Part shown: positions 8,204 to 19,001 of the stretch, in pieces
Numbering within the stretch: the stretch's first letter is position 1
Layout: each line of letters begins with the position of its first letter
Source: an uncultured SAR86 cluster bacterium
GTDB lineage: Bacteria > Pseudomonadota > Gammaproteobacteria > Magnimaribacterales > AG-339-G14
NCBI GenBank assembly: GCA_902561325.1
Contig: CACEOL010000002.1
Location: 124,001 to 188,000, forward strand
DNA: 64,000 nucleotides
Direction of reading: 5' to 3'
Position numbers and translations under genes: made by a program
The notes under the pieces: model-generated
Database searches by the model: none
What the model was told of the DNA's origin: nothing
The model's input: the letters and a program-made list of their open reading frames with translations, nothing else

Positions 8204-10677
8204 TTATTGAATAGATTTTCTATCTTCCACCTTATCAACTTCTTATGATTTTCTGTAGCTTCGTTATGAGAAGATGAAAAGGTATATGCTTTTATTTTCT
8301 CCATAGAAGCTAAACTTGCAGATATTGAAGGGGAATCAAAACTCCCACTTTTAAATATCATTATTAGTCTTTTTAAATAATAGTTCTGAAGATTTTGATC
8401 GATACCATTTAATTTCCGAGATTTATTTTCATTAAAAATAGACGATGTTAAATCTCTAAATAATTCGTGTGGCAGATATTTGTTTCCATACAACGATGAA
8501 TCTGTAAGTCTTTTTAGAACTCTAGAATTGGTAAAGTGTTTTAGTACTTTCTTTTGCCCATTTAAAATCATCTTATGAATTTTTGGGTCTTCAGTTTTTC
8601 CAAAAAAATCAAAACTTCTTCTTTCTCGTTGCATTTTGCTTGCAATATTGGAAGGAAGAAAGAATTTATCACTATCAAAATAATATTCTGTAAGGATATT
8701 TATAGACTCTTTTTGAATGTCGTACGGCACAACTTCATATGGATTTTGTTTTTGATCCGACATAAAGCCTCTGTTAATATAAATTCCTCCTACTTGGCGT
8801 GAAATTATTTCCGCAGAGGTATGAATTTGTCTCAATAGTATCCTGTAGCCTTGATAAATACTTTCCCAACTATCAGAATTAACTTTTAAAGTATCGTAAA
8901 GACTGGGTATTAAATTTTGCGATAATATAATTCTATCTTTTGCATATCCAACAGGATTATTTGTCATATCTCCTGTATTAATTCTTGGGTCTATTCCTTT
9001 TCCGGGAGATCTCATGTCATCTCCATCGTTACCAAACAAATATTCATCAGAAGAATATTTATCTAGCATATTATTTAATTCTTTTTTTGAAAGTTCTGGA
9101 GTATATCCATATTTGATGGCCAAAATATCATACTTGCCCGGTTTTATATCGGCATATTGGCCTTGCTTTACACCAAGAGGAGCTATATTTAAAGCATGAT
9201 AGTCCATCACAGAAGAACTCAAACCTTCCTTATAGGTTAATTCAGGATTATGTATATCGGAATTATTATGAAGTGTTGAGGCTGCAAAATTATGATTAAG
9301 CCCTAATGTATGACCAACTTCATGTAAGATTAGTTGGTATAAGTCTTCCTCATATAATCTGCTTGCATCATTATCATTTAAATCTAATGCTTCACTAGCT
9401 AATCTTCCAAATATTCTATTTTCTTGTTTTATTAATGAATTAAGACAAAAATCTTTATTATGAATTTCTTGATTATCAAAAATTTCGGAATATCTCACTC
9501 TATTTGTCAGGTAAATCCATTCAAGCATGATATCCGCTCCAAGAATTTCTCCAGTTCTAGGATTAGTAAAACTAGGACCGTATCCGCCAAATGGCGGGTT
9601 GGGAGATGAAGTCCATCTAAGAACGTTATACCTTATATCGCCTGCGGTCCAATTCGCATCATCAGGTTGAATTTTAACTTCTATTGCATCGATAAAACCT
9701 GCCTCTTCAAAGGCAATATTCCAGGCTAAAACGGCATTTTTTATTATTGGCCTAAGTTCGTAAGGTGTAGTATTTTCTATCCAGAATAAAATAGGTTTTA
9801 TTGGGACAGATTTTTCTTTATCTTTATCTTTTTTTTCTAGATGCCATTTATTTATCAAATCTTCATAAGGAGTTATGTCGGTTGAAGTTAAATTAGTTTT
9901 TCTTTCAGAAAAAAAACCAATTCTTTGATCTTCAATTCGAGTTTCGAAATTATTTTCTGGATAATTAATAAAGCTGAATCTAAGAGATATTGAATTATTT
10001 CTAGAATCTTGATTTTCAATAGGTTTATTAGATGAGTTTGAAAAAACAAAGTTAACTTCAAAGTCGGTATTTTCAGGATAATTCAATACCGAGTTGATAC
10101 TAGATTTATTCTTGGATATTGAACCAATTTTAAAATCATCCTTAGGATTTTCCTTGTAAGGAGCGGCAGTTATTTTAGATAAATTTTCACTTAGCAATAA
10201 TGAAGTTACATCTATCAAGAATGTATCTTCTGATTCAGATGTTTTTTCAATTTTTAGTGAATCTATTAAGGAGTTAGATATATTTGCATTTTTTGATTTC
10301 GACAATGGATTTGTTTCATCAAATACATATGCGGTATTAACTCTATCAATTCTAATTTGATCAAAATACTTTACGAATTTAATGATGCCATTATCTAAAT
10401 AATTACCTCTCCAAGTTCCAGCTTCTACAATTCCATCTAGTATGTGAGCAAAATAAATAAATTCTTTTTCTAACTGATTTTTTTTTAATAAAAAATAAAC
10501 CTTTCCATCGTCATCATTTCTATAAATATCAATTAGTCCTGGAAAATGTGTTAAATCATTTAGAAAAGCTTCTAGCCCATCTTCTTTTTCTTCCTTTTTA
10601 GTATCTTCATCGGAAAAAATAGATATTGAAAGAAATCCAATAATAGCTATCCTAAAAAGTAATTTGTATAAAATCAT
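8200..10677 (-). CDS. Secreted zinc-dependent metalloprotease (DUF5117/DUF5118-type)
   Basis: Signal peptide, HEVGHTLGLNHNFAAS zinc motif, SSVMDYHALN downstream turn. Confidence 0.88.
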   Translation of the reverse strand: MILYKLLFRIAIIGFLSISIFSDEDTKKEEKEDGLEAFLNDLTHFPGLIDIYRNDDDGKVYFLLKKNQLEKEFIYFAHILDGIVEAGTWRGNYLDNGIIKFVKYFDQIRIDRVNTAYVFDETNPLSKSKNANISNSLIDSLKIEKTSESEDTFLIDVTSLLLSENLSKITAAPYKENPKDDFKIGSISKNKSSINSVLNYPENTDFEVNFVFSNSSNKPIENQDSRNNSISLRFSFINYPENNFETRIEDQRIGFFSERKTNLTSTDITPYEDLINKWHLEKKDKDKEKSVPIKPILFWIENTTPYELRPIIKNAVLAWNIAFEEAGFIDAIEVKIQPDDANWTAGDIRYNVLRWTSSPNPPFGGYGPSFTNPRTGEILGADIMLEWIYLTNRVRYSEIFDNQEIHNKDFCLNSLIKQENRIFGRLASEALDLNDNDASRLYEEDLYQLILHEVGHTLGLNHNFAASTLHNNSDIHNPELTYKEGLSSSVMDYHALNIAPLGVKQGQYADIKPGKYDILAIKYGYTPELSKKELNNMLDKYSSDEYLFGNDGDDMRSPGKGIDPRINTGDMTNNPVGYAKDRIILSQNLIPSLYDTLKVNSDSWESIYQGYRILLRQIHTSAEIISRQVGGIYINRGFMSDQKQNPYEVVPYDIQKESINILTEYYFDSDKFFLPSNIASKMQRERRSFDFFGKTEDPKIHKMILNGQKKVLKHFTNSRVLKRLTDSSLYGNKYLPHELFRDLTSSIFNENKSRKLNGIDQNLQNYYLKRLIMIFKSGSFDSPSISASLASMEKIKAYTFSSSHNEATENHKKLIRWKIENLFNN

Positions 10678-10703
10678 AATCGGAAATAAATTATCTTAGG
10701 TTA

Positions 10704-11468
10704 ATGAAAAACAATCAATCGGAAAGAAAAAAAAGTTCTATGCCCTTAAGGATTAACAGAAAGAGTTTCCTGGGAGTGCTAAGCATAATTTCTCAAGAAT
10801 TGATTGAAGCTATATCTACAAAATTTAAAATCAAGAAACCAAAAGAAGAAGAAGTTCTATCTGATGTGAGGTTAAAGGCTGAGATAAATAATCCTAATTC
10901 TGTTCTAAGCGTAATTGATAACTATGCATATAAAAAAACTTTTCTTATGAATATTGGAGATGAAAAAGGACTTCTATTAGAAAATGCAATTAGTGAATCA
11001 AAGGCAAAAAATATACTTGAGTTGGGAGTTTATTTAGGGTACTCGACTATTAGAATTTTAAAAAACTTAAATGAAAATTCTAAGCTCACCTCAATAGAAT
11101 CAAATAACAAATTTGCTGAAATTTCATCTGAAATCATAAGTATCGCTGGATTATCAGATAAACATAATTTAATAATAGGAAGATCAAGCGAAATAATTCC
11201 AAATCTAAATGAAAAATTTGATTTCATTTTTATAGATCATTGGAAAGATTTATATCTAAAAGATTTAAAATCTTTAGAAGAAAATGATTTAATCGAACGC
11301 AATGCTTGGATTTTTGCAGATAACGTAATTCTATTTAATCTTGAAGATTATTTAGATTATGTAAGGTCGTCTCCAAAATACACAAGTAAATTCATTCCTG
11401 CTAAAAGAGAATATTCAAAATCACATCCTGACGGCGTGGAAATATCAATTTTTACAAATGAAGTTTAA
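10704..11468 (+). CDS. Class I SAM-dependent O-methyltransferase
   Basis: AKNILELGVYLGYSTIRI, KFDFIFIDHWKDLY; catechol-O-methyltransferase-like. Confidence 0.8.
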   Translation: MKNNQSERKKSSMPLRINRKSFLGVLSIISQELIEAISTKFKIKKPKEEEVLSDVRLKAEINNPNSVLSVIDNYAYKKTFLMNIGDEKGLLLENAISESKAKNILELGVYLGYSTIRILKNLNENSKLTSIESNNKFAEISSEIISIAGLSDKHNLIIGRSSEIIPNLNEKFDFIFIDHWKDLYLKDLKSLEENDLIERNAWIFADNVILFNLEDYLDYVRSSPKYTSKFIPAKREYSKSHPDGVEISIFTNEV

Positions 11469-11682
11469 TACTCTTGATTTGCATGGGGTTAAACATGCAG
11501 ATGTAAAAATTGAAGTAGAAAATTATCTTTATTTAAATCAAGAGGATTGTCCGATATTAATTATCTGTGGAAACAGTCAAAAAATGATATCTTTAGTTGA
11601 AGAAGTTCTTGTCGAAATTAAATCAAGTTTTGAATTAGGTTCAGGCAATAATTATGGGACTATTATGGTGAGGTCAGTTTAA
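11458..11682 (+). CDS. Stand-alone Smr-domain small protein (74 aa)
   Basis: LDLHGVKHADV...GSGNNYGTIMV; overlaps upstream CDS by 11 nt. Confidence 0.65.
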   Translation: MKFNTLDLHGVKHADVKIEVENYLYLNQEDCPILIICGNSQKMISLVEEVLVEIKSSFELGSGNNYGTIMVRSV

Positions 11683-11684
11683 AA

Positions 11685-13022
11685 ATGAGTAATTTTTCTT
11701 TGGTTTTAAAAAATTGTAATTTAGTGAATGAAGATTCTATTGAGCCGGTTGATATAGGTATTAAAGGCGACAGAATAGAAAAAATAGCTTCCCAAATTAC
11801 TTCAGAATCTAATGAAATTATTGATCTTGAAGGTAATTACTTAGCGCCTGGAATAATCGATGATCAAGTCCACTTTAGAGATCCAGGACTAACTGAAAAG
11901 GGGGATATACGTTCTGAATCTTTGGCAGCAGTATTTTCAGGAGTTACTTCTACCTTTGATATGCCAAATGTCGATCCCAACACAACTACTATTGATTTAT
12001 TAAATGATAGGAATTTGCTTGGAGCAAATAAATCCTGGACTAATTATTCTTATTATTTTGGAGCTACTGAAACTAATTTAGAAGAAATAAAAAAACTAAA
12101 TCCCAAAGAAACTTGCGGCTTAAAAGTTTTTATGGGTACTTCTACTGGAACTTTATTGGTAGAAGACGATTTTGCTTTAGAGCAAATCTTTGAATTTTGT
12201 CCCGTAACAATTGTTACTCACTGTGAAGATAACGAAACTATTAAAAATAATACAGTTAAAGTTAATTTACAAAATCAGACTTTAGATGCAAGTTTTCATC
12301 CTATCATTAGAGACGATGAATGTTGTTACAAATCATCATCTAAAGTTATTGATTTAGCCAAAAAATATTCATCAGATTTGCATGTACTTCATTTAACTAC
12401 TAAAAAAGAAATTGAGCTTTTTGAAAATATAGATTTAAAAAATAAAAAAATAACCTGTGAAGTTTGTGTTCATCATCTGTGGTTTGATGAAAGAGATTAT
12501 GAAAAGCTAGGAAATTTTATTGTTTGTAATCCCGCTATAAAAAAAGTATCTGATAAAGATGCTCTTAGAAAAGGTCTTAAAGATGGCTTTATAGATTATG
12601 TAGCCACTGATCATGCTCCTCATTCCTTTGAAGATAAAAAACTCCCGTATGGAAAAGCTCCAGCAGGCATACCTTTGATTGAGCATTCTTTCCATATGAT
12701 GATAGAGCTTTATAAACAAGGACATTATTCTCTTGGCGAAGTTATTTCATACATGAGTCACAAGGTAGCCGATAGATTTTCTATTCAGGATAGAGGATAT
12801 ATAAGGGAGGGTTACAAGGCAGACTTTATGATGTTTGACCTTGATAAAACAACATCTGTATCAAACAAGACTGAAAAAACTAAATGTGGATGGACTCCTT
12901 TTGATGGATGTACATTCAATTCATCTGTCTTGGGAACAATCATAAATGGAAAACCTATTGTGGTTAATGGAAAACTCACAGCAGAGAATTCTTCTGCAGA
13001 ACAAATATCATTTAATAGATAA
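11685..13022 (+). CDS. pyrC: Dihydroorotase / amidohydrolase
   Basis: IIDDQVHFRDPGLTEKGD, DYVATDHAPHSFEDK, APAGIPLIE. Confidence 0.9.
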   Translation: MSNFSLVLKNCNLVNEDSIEPVDIGIKGDRIEKIASQITSESNEIIDLEGNYLAPGIIDDQVHFRDPGLTEKGDIRSESLAAVFSGVTSTFDMPNVDPNTTTIDLLNDRNLLGANKSWTNYSYYFGATETNLEEIKKLNPKETCGLKVFMGTSTGTLLVEDDFALEQIFEFCPVTIVTHCEDNETIKNNTVKVNLQNQTLDASFHPIIRDDECCYKSSSKVIDLAKKYSSDLHVLHLTTKKEIELFENIDLKNKKITCEVCVHHLWFDERDYEKLGNFIVCNPAIKKVSDKDALRKGLKDGFIDYVATDHAPHSFEDKKLPYGKAPAGIPLIEHSFHMMIELYKQGHYSLGEVISYMSHKVADRFSIQDRGYIREGYKADFMMFDLDKTTSVSNKTEKTKCGWTPFDGCTFNSSVLGTIINGKPIVVNGKLTAENSSAEQISFNR

Positions 13023-14464
13023 TGAATAATTCAGAATATTTTTCTTATGATGCTCTTGGATTAGCTGAGCTAATAAGGACAAAGCAAATATCATCTTCGG
13101 AGCTTTTAGAAGTAGCAATAGGATTGACAGAAAAATTAGACCCCAAATTAAACGCTATTCCAATTAAACATTTTGACCTAGCAAGACAAAATTTAAAAAA
13201 TCAAAATAATGCAGGTATATTTAATGGCGTTCCATTTTTACTGAAGGATCTTAATAATTATCTAGAAGGAACCGTAACCTCAGGCGGTTCAAGAGTTTTA
13301 GAAAATATCAATGCAGATCATTCGAGTGAATTGGTAAAAAGGACATTAGATTCAGGATTAAATATTTTTGGTAAAACTAATTCTCCAGAACTTGGCTTAA
13401 CTGTTACTACAGAACCAGTGTTGTACGGACCAACTAGAAATCCTTGGAATTTAGATAGATCTTCAGGAGGATCCAGCGGCGGAGCCTCATCTGCTGTTGC
13501 TTCAGGGATTGTTCCAATGGCTCAAGCAAGTGATGGAGGCGGCTCTATCAGAATTCCTGCTTCTTGTTGTGGACTTTTTGGTCTTAAACCTACAAGAGCC
13601 AGAACACCTTTAGGTCCAGTATCTCTTGAAGGATGGGGAGGACAGTCAATTTTTCATTGTGTTTCTGTTTCTGTAAGAGATTCTGCTGCTCTTTTGGATG
13701 TTACTTCAGGTCATGAAAAGGGAGCTCCATATAGAACTGCCTATCAAGAAAAAAAATTTTTAGAGCAAATTAATATCGATCCAGGAAATCTTAAAATTGG
13801 CTATTTAGAAGATTCAAGTATTTCTATCGACGAGGACGTCAAAGAAGTAATGAACTCAACAATAAACTTATGTCAAAAATTAGGACATTCAGTTGAGAGT
13901 ACAAAAATTAACTTTTCTTCTGAAGAAATTTCTTTAGCTATCGTTACAATTATCTCCTCTAATGTAGCTTATGCGGTTAAATCACAGTCTGAACAAACAG
14001 GAAGAAAAATTTCAAATGAATTCTTTGAAAACGTAACTCTTCAAATGGCAGAAAATGGAAACAATTTTTCCGCCAGTGATTATATTAATGCAATTAAAGT
14101 AAATCATAGATTAGGGCAAGAATTAGAAAAAATGTTTGATCAATATGACGTACTTTTATCGCCAGTTTTGGCATTACCTCCAGTAAAAATTGGCACTATA
14201 GATATGAACACTAATGATATGAAAACATACATAGAAAGACTCACGGAGTACTCTCCATTTACAGGGATATTCAATCAGTCTGGACAACCTTCCATGTCTG
14301 TTCCCTTATTTAGAACAAAAGATAATTTACCAGTGGGATCTATGTTTTCCGCATCTTTTGGAAACGAAAATTTATTATTTTCTTTAGCAGGTCAATTAGA
14401 GCGGGCACAACCATGGGCTGAATCTCTTAATGATATGAGAAAAAAATTGTTGAAAACTATTTAG
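13022..14464 (+). CDS. Amidase (amidase-signature family)
   Basis: GVPFLLKDLNNY, RSSGGSSGGASSAVASG, QASDGGGSIRIPASCCGLFGLKPT. Confidence 0.93.
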   Translation: MNNSEYFSYDALGLAELIRTKQISSSELLEVAIGLTEKLDPKLNAIPIKHFDLARQNLKNQNNAGIFNGVPFLLKDLNNYLEGTVTSGGSRVLENINADHSSELVKRTLDSGLNIFGKTNSPELGLTVTTEPVLYGPTRNPWNLDRSSGGSSGGASSAVASGIVPMAQASDGGGSIRIPASCCGLFGLKPTRARTPLGPVSLEGWGGQSIFHCVSVSVRDSAALLDVTSGHEKGAPYRTAYQEKKFLEQINIDPGNLKIGYLEDSSISIDEDVKEVMNSTINLCQKLGHSVESTKINFSSEEISLAIVTIISSNVAYAVKSQSEQTGRKISNEFFENVTLQMAENGNNFSASDYINAIKVNHRLGQELEKMFDQYDVLLSPVLALPPVKIGTIDMNTNDMKTYIERLTEYSPFTGIFNQSGQPSMSVPLFRTKDNLPVGSMFSASFGNENLLFSLAGQLERAQPWAESLNDMRKKLLKTI

Positions 14465-14615
14465 ATTCTAGATAGCTAGCTCTACTTTCTTCTTCTATTT
14501 CTTTTCTGAAATCTGATTCTTGAATGAAGTATCCGAGAAGGCCAAGAAGAAATGTCAATCCGGCAATGAGAAGAAAAAAAACGATTAAATTTTTGGTGAT
14601 TTCAGAGTCTTTCAT
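14457..14615 (-). CDS. Putative single-TM microprotein (52 aa), not in supplied ORF track
   Basis: Reverse-strand reading MKDSEITKNLIVFFLLIAGLTFLLGLLGYFIQESDFRKEIEEESRASYLESK*; fills an otherwise empty gap; overlaps amidase 3' end by 8 nt. Confidence 0.6.
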   Translation of the reverse strand: MKDSEITKNLIVFFLLIAGLTFLLGLLGYFIQESDFRKEIEEESRASYLESK

Positions 14616-14650
14616 CCTGATATAATACATAATAATCCCTTCCGCAAAGA

Positions 14651-15919
14651 ATGATTGTCACAAAAAGATATACCTTTAGAGAAAAATTTTCTTGGTCTCT
14701 GTATGATTGGGCAAATTCTGTTTTTGCCACTACTGTCTTGGCAGGTTTTTTTCCTCTTTTTTTTAAATCCTATTGGGCAGGAGACCTTGATGATGCTACC
14801 TCAACTGCTTTGCTGGGAACTGCAAGCTCTCTAGCAGGGCTAATTATTGTTTTGATTGCGCCCTTACTAGGAGCAATGGCTGATTTATCTCGAAAGAAAA
14901 AGCTTTTTTTATCAATTTTTGCTTTGTTAGGAATTATTTCAACAAGTTTTCTTTTTTTTATTTCTTATGGATTCTGGCAATGGAGTTTAGTAATTTTTGG
15001 CTTATCGGTTATTGGTTTTTCTGGAGCTAATATTTTTTATGATTCTCTTTTAATAGATGTTTCCTCTAATGATGATAGGAATTACGTCTCCTCAATGGGA
15101 TATGCCTTAGGATACTTAGGGGGAGGAATCTTATTTTTAATTAATGTTTCTATGTATTTGTACCCTTCATTTTTTAATTTAAATTCTCAAACTGAAGGAA
15201 TTTTGTATTCTTTCCTGTCTGTTGCTGTCTGGTGGTTTGTATTCTCAATTCCTTTATTTTTATTTGTTAAACAACAAAAATTCGAGCAAATAACAGATTT
15301 TAAAAATCCCTTTAAAGAATCTTTTTTAAGGGTTTTTAATACCTTTAAAGAAATTAAGAAATACAAGGCTGTATTAATATTTTTAATTGCATATTGGTTT
15401 TATATTGATGCTATAGATACTATTGTGAGAATGGCTGTTGCATATGGAACAGACTTGGGTTTTGATTCTTCAAAATTAATAACTGCCTTAATTTTTACTC
15501 AATTTGTTGGCTTTCCTGCAACCTTTGGATATGGGTATTTAGCTGAAAAATTTGGATTGTTTAATATGCTAGTAGTTGGAATTTTGATTTATATTTTTAT
15601 TTGTATCTACAGTTTATTTATTACGAGTGCTACGGATTTTTTTATTCTTGCTGGTCTTGTTGGATTAGTACAAGGAGGTGTTCAATCTGTAAGTAGGACA
15701 ATATTTAGCAGATTAATACCTCAAGAAAAGGCAACTGAATTTTTTGGCTTTTACAATTTAATTGGAAAGTCTGCTGTTGTAGTTGGGCCAGCTCTAGTAG
15801 GCTGGATGGCTTATATATTCAATAACCCTAAAGCTGGAATTATAAGTTTATTAATTCTATTCATTCCTGGAATCTTAATTTTATTTTATGTGCCTAGAGC
15901 AAGTTTAGTCAGAGATTAG
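14651..15919 (+). CDS. MFS transporter, UMF1 (Atg22-like) family
   Basis: FSWSLYDWANSVFATTVLAGFFPLFFKSYW, 12 TM pattern. Confidence 0.88.
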   Translation: MIVTKRYTFREKFSWSLYDWANSVFATTVLAGFFPLFFKSYWAGDLDDATSTALLGTASSLAGLIIVLIAPLLGAMADLSRKKKLFLSIFALLGIISTSFLFFISYGFWQWSLVIFGLSVIGFSGANIFYDSLLIDVSSNDDRNYVSSMGYALGYLGGGILFLINVSMYLYPSFFNLNSQTEGILYSFLSVAVWWFVFSIPLFLFVKQQKFEQITDFKNPFKESFLRVFNTFKEIKKYKAVLIFLIAYWFYIDAIDTIVRMAVAYGTDLGFDSSKLITALIFTQFVGFPATFGYGYLAEKFGLFNMLVVGILIYIFICIYSLFITSATDFFILAGLVGLVQGGVQSVSRTIFSRLIPQEKATEFFGFYNLIGKSAVVVGPALVGWMAYIFNNPKAGIISLLILFIPGILILFYVPRASLVRD

Positions 15920-16642
15920 ATCTCTTTCTTTCATTACTTTCATAAGCAATTCTGGCTCATCAGTAACAATCCCATCAACTCCAACATCTATTAAGTTATT
16001 AATTGTATCTCTATCATTTACTGTCCATACGTGAACAAGTAAGTTATTTTTATTTGCTTTTTGAATTAAATTTCTTGTTAATACTTTGATTCCTTTCCAT
16101 CTAAGAGGGATTTGTATAATTTTGATGCCTTTATTATAGAGTTTAAAAAACTTAAATAGAGCTACATCTTTCATGCCCATTGAAACGATTGCATTTTGAT
16201 TATGATGCAATACTTTTTTAGTGTGACCTGAATGAAAGGAAGCAAAACAAACTCTTTCGAATGCATTTAATTCCGCAACAACTTTAATACTATCTTGAAC
16301 TACGTCTTTAACTTTTAAATCGATATTAAAATATGTATCAGGAAATTTCTTCAAAGCATCCTCAAGAGTAAGTAAGCTACAATTTTTTTCTTTAAACAAA
16401 TTATCTATTTCCTTGAATGTAAGATCTCTTACCTGCAAGTCAAGCTCAAATAACCTCTTTAAATCTGCATCATGAAAAGCTATAACTTTTCTATCTAGAG
16501 TCATTCTTAAATCAGTTTCTATGTATTTATAACCCATTTGAATGACAGAATTAAAAGCTTCGAAACTATTTTCAATAAATTTTTTAGAATTACCCCTATG
16601 AGATAAACCAATAAAAAGATCTTTTTGAAAACTATTTTTCAT
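15905..16642 (-). CDS. Glycerophosphodiester phosphodiesterase
   Basis: GLSHRGNSKKFIENSFEAF, ETDLRMTLDRKVIAFHD, VWTVND. Confidence 0.92.
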   Translation of the reverse strand: MKNSFQKDLFIGLSHRGNSKKFIENSFEAFNSVIQMGYKYIETDLRMTLDRKVIAFHDADLKRLFELDLQVRDLTFKEIDNLFKEKNCSLLTLEDALKKFPDTYFNIDLKVKDVVQDSIKVVAELNAFERVCFASFHSGHTKKVLHHNQNAIVSMGMKDVALFKFFKLYNKGIKIIQIPLRWKGIKVLTRNLIQKANKNNLLVHVWTVNDRDTINNLIDVGVDGIVTDEPELLMKVMKERDLISD

Positions 16643-16678
16643 ATAGAAAAAAATGATATTAGGATTTAATATGAATAG

Positions 16679-17650
16679 GTGAATTATTTTTTATTTTCTG
16701 TTTTTTTAATTCTAGTTATCATCTTTGTTCCATATATCTATTCGTCAATTAAATTAAAAAATCCATCTAAAATTGTTAAACCTGAGTATGGAAAATTTGC
16801 AGAATTAAAAAATGGGAATATTTTTTATCAAGAATTTACTTCGAGTAATCCAATAGGACAGATTGTTGTTTTGGTGCATGGTTTTTCTACTCCGAGTATT
16901 GTTTGGAAGGGAATTATCCCTTATTTGACTGATGCCGGGTATGACGTTGTCGCCTATGATCATTATGGAAGAGGTTATTCGTCAAGACCAAAAGTTGATT
17001 ACACAAAAGATTTTTATATCTCAACACTTTTAGAATTAATTGATTATCTAAAAATAGAACAGAAAGTTCATCTCGTTGGTTATTCTATGGGAGGTCCAAT
17101 TGTTGGATATTTTGCTAATGAAAATCCAGACAAAGTAAGGTCTGTTAATTTTATAGCTCCTGCTGGATATATGTTTAAAAGAAAATCTCAATCAAATTTT
17201 TATCTTAAGATTCTAAATTTTTCATTTGTTAGCAAATATATTTCTATTGTATTTCCATCTTTAATGTATGGGGGTAATTCATCTATCGAACTTTCAACTG
17301 AAGAAGATGAGAATAGGTTATCTCAAAATGAATTACATAAGGTTTACAAAGAACAGATGAAGTATGAGGGATTTACAAGATCTCTTATTTCAACAGCAAG
17401 TAATTTTAATTTATTTAATACTCAAAAGATGTATCAAGAATTAGGAATGAAAAAGATAGATGCTTCTGTTATATGGGGCGATGAAGATGAGATTGTACCT
17501 TTTGATGGTTTGAGTTATCTAAAATCAGATTATCCAGAGATAAACTATAAAGTAGTTGAGAAAGGTCATCATGATTTAACTTATGCATTGCCAAGCATAG
17601 TTGGTAAATTTTTATCTCAACAATTACAAAGTTTTTCAAACAGTGAATAA
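16679..17650 (+). CDS. Alpha/beta hydrolase with N-terminal TM anchor (GTG start)
   Basis: VVLVHGFSTPSIVW, HLVGYSMGGPIVGYFA nucleophile elbow. Confidence 0.9.
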   Translation: MNYFLFSVFLILVIIFVPYIYSSIKLKNPSKIVKPEYGKFAELKNGNIFYQEFTSSNPIGQIVVLVHGFSTPSIVWKGIIPYLTDAGYDVVAYDHYGRGYSSRPKVDYTKDFYISTLLELIDYLKIEQKVHLVGYSMGGPIVGYFANENPDKVRSVNFIAPAGYMFKRKSQSNFYLKILNFSFVSKYISIVFPSLMYGGNSSIELSTEEDENRLSQNELHKVYKEQMKYEGFTRSLISTASNFNLFNTQKMYQELGMKKIDASVIWGDEDEIVPFDGLSYLKSDYPEINYKVVEKGHHDLTYALPSIVGKFLSQQLQSFSNSE

Positions 17651-19001
17651 AAAAATAGGGATTACGGAGGTTGTTCTTAGAGATGGAAATCAATCACTGC
17701 TTTCTACACGCCTAAAGATAGAAGACATAATTCCTATTGCTTCTAAATTGGACGATATAGGTTATTCCTCAATTGAGAGCTGGGGAGGGGCAATTTTTGA
17801 TTCTTGTGTACGTTATTTGGATGAGGATCCTTGGGAAAGATTGAGAGAATTAAAAAAAGCTATGCCAAAAACAAAACAACAAATGCTTTTAAGGGGCCAA
17901 AATTTGGTTGGTTATAAACATTATAGTGATGAGATAGTCTCTAAATTTATTGAAAAGTCTATTCTTAATGGAATTGATATTTTTAGAATTTTTGATGCAC
18001 TGAATGATCTGAGAAATATAAAACATAGCGTAGAAATAGTTAAAAAGAATGGCAAGCATGCGCAGGGGACAATTGCTTATACAATAAGTCCAGTTCACAC
18101 ACTTCAAACTTGGCTTGATTTAGCTAAAGAAATTGAAGATTTAGATTGCAATTCTCTGTGTATAAAAGATATGTCGGGAATATTAAGCCCTGAATTTGCT
18201 TATGATTTAATTTCTAAATTAAAAACAGAAATATCAATTCCCGTTCATCTTCATACTCATGCTACAACCGGCATGTCTAATTTAACAAATATGAGAGCAG
18301 TTGAAGCAGGAGTTGATAATATCGATACCTCTATTTCATCAATGAGTATGGGTTATGGACATTCCGCTACAGAGACCATGATTTATTTACTAAATGAAAG
18401 AAATATAGATGTGGATATTAATTTGAATGACTTGTTAAAAATCTCAGAATATTTCAAAACCATAAGAGATAAATACAGAGAATTTGAAGGAAGTATGAAA
18501 GGCGTTGACTTACAAATGCTTATCAATCAAGTTCCAGGAGGAATGCTATCCAATTTAGAAACTCAATTAAAAAATCTTGGTAAGGAGGAGCTTCTAGATG
18601 ACGTTGTATCTGAGATTTATGAAGTTCGAAAAGATGTTGGCTTTGTTCCATTGGTAACACCAGCATCACAAATCATAGGTGCACAGGCTCTTTCTAATAT
18701 CCTTAATGAAAAATATGAAACATTATCGATAGAAATAATTGATCTTATTCTGGGTTATTATGGAAAACTTCCAGGGGAAATAAATACAAATTTATTTAAA
18801 AAAGCTTTAGAACAAAAAAACAATATTAATGAACGTCCTGCAGATTTACTTAAAGATAGGTTTGAAGACTTTAAAGAAAATCTCAAACAGTACTGTAATA
18901 AATTGAAAATTAGAGATTTAAGTAATATTGAAGAAAATATCCTTACATTTATTCTAATACCTTATGGAAGTGAAAAAATTTTTAAAAAGATGTCTTCTTA
19001 G
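17643..19001 (+). CDS. Carboxyltransferase subunit (oxaloacetate decarboxylase alpha / pyruvate carboxylase B-like), no biotinyl domain visible
   Basis: ITEVVLRDGNQSLLSTRL, GIDIFRIFDALNDLRN, IPVHLHTHATTGMSN. Likely GTG start at 17643 rather than 17601. Confidence 0.85.
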   Translation: MNKKIGITEVVLRDGNQSLLSTRLKIEDIIPIASKLDDIGYSSIESWGGAIFDSCVRYLDEDPWERLRELKKAMPKTKQQMLLRGQNLVGYKHYSDEIVSKFIEKSILNGIDIFRIFDALNDLRNIKHSVEIVKKNGKHAQGTIAYTISPVHTLQTWLDLAKEIEDLDCNSLCIKDMSGILSPEFAYDLISKLKTEISIPVHLHTHATTGMSNLTNMRAVEAGVDNIDTSISSMSMGYGHSATETMIYLLNERNIDVDINLNDLLKISEYFKTIRDKYREFEGSMKGVDLQMLINQVPGGMLSNLETQLKNLGKEELLDDVVSEIYEVRKDVGFVPLVTPASQIIGAQALSNILNEKYETLSIEIIDLILGYYGKLPGEINTNLFKKALEQKNNINERPADLLKDRFEDFKENLKQYCNKLKIRDLSNIEENILTFILIPYGSEKIFKKMSS

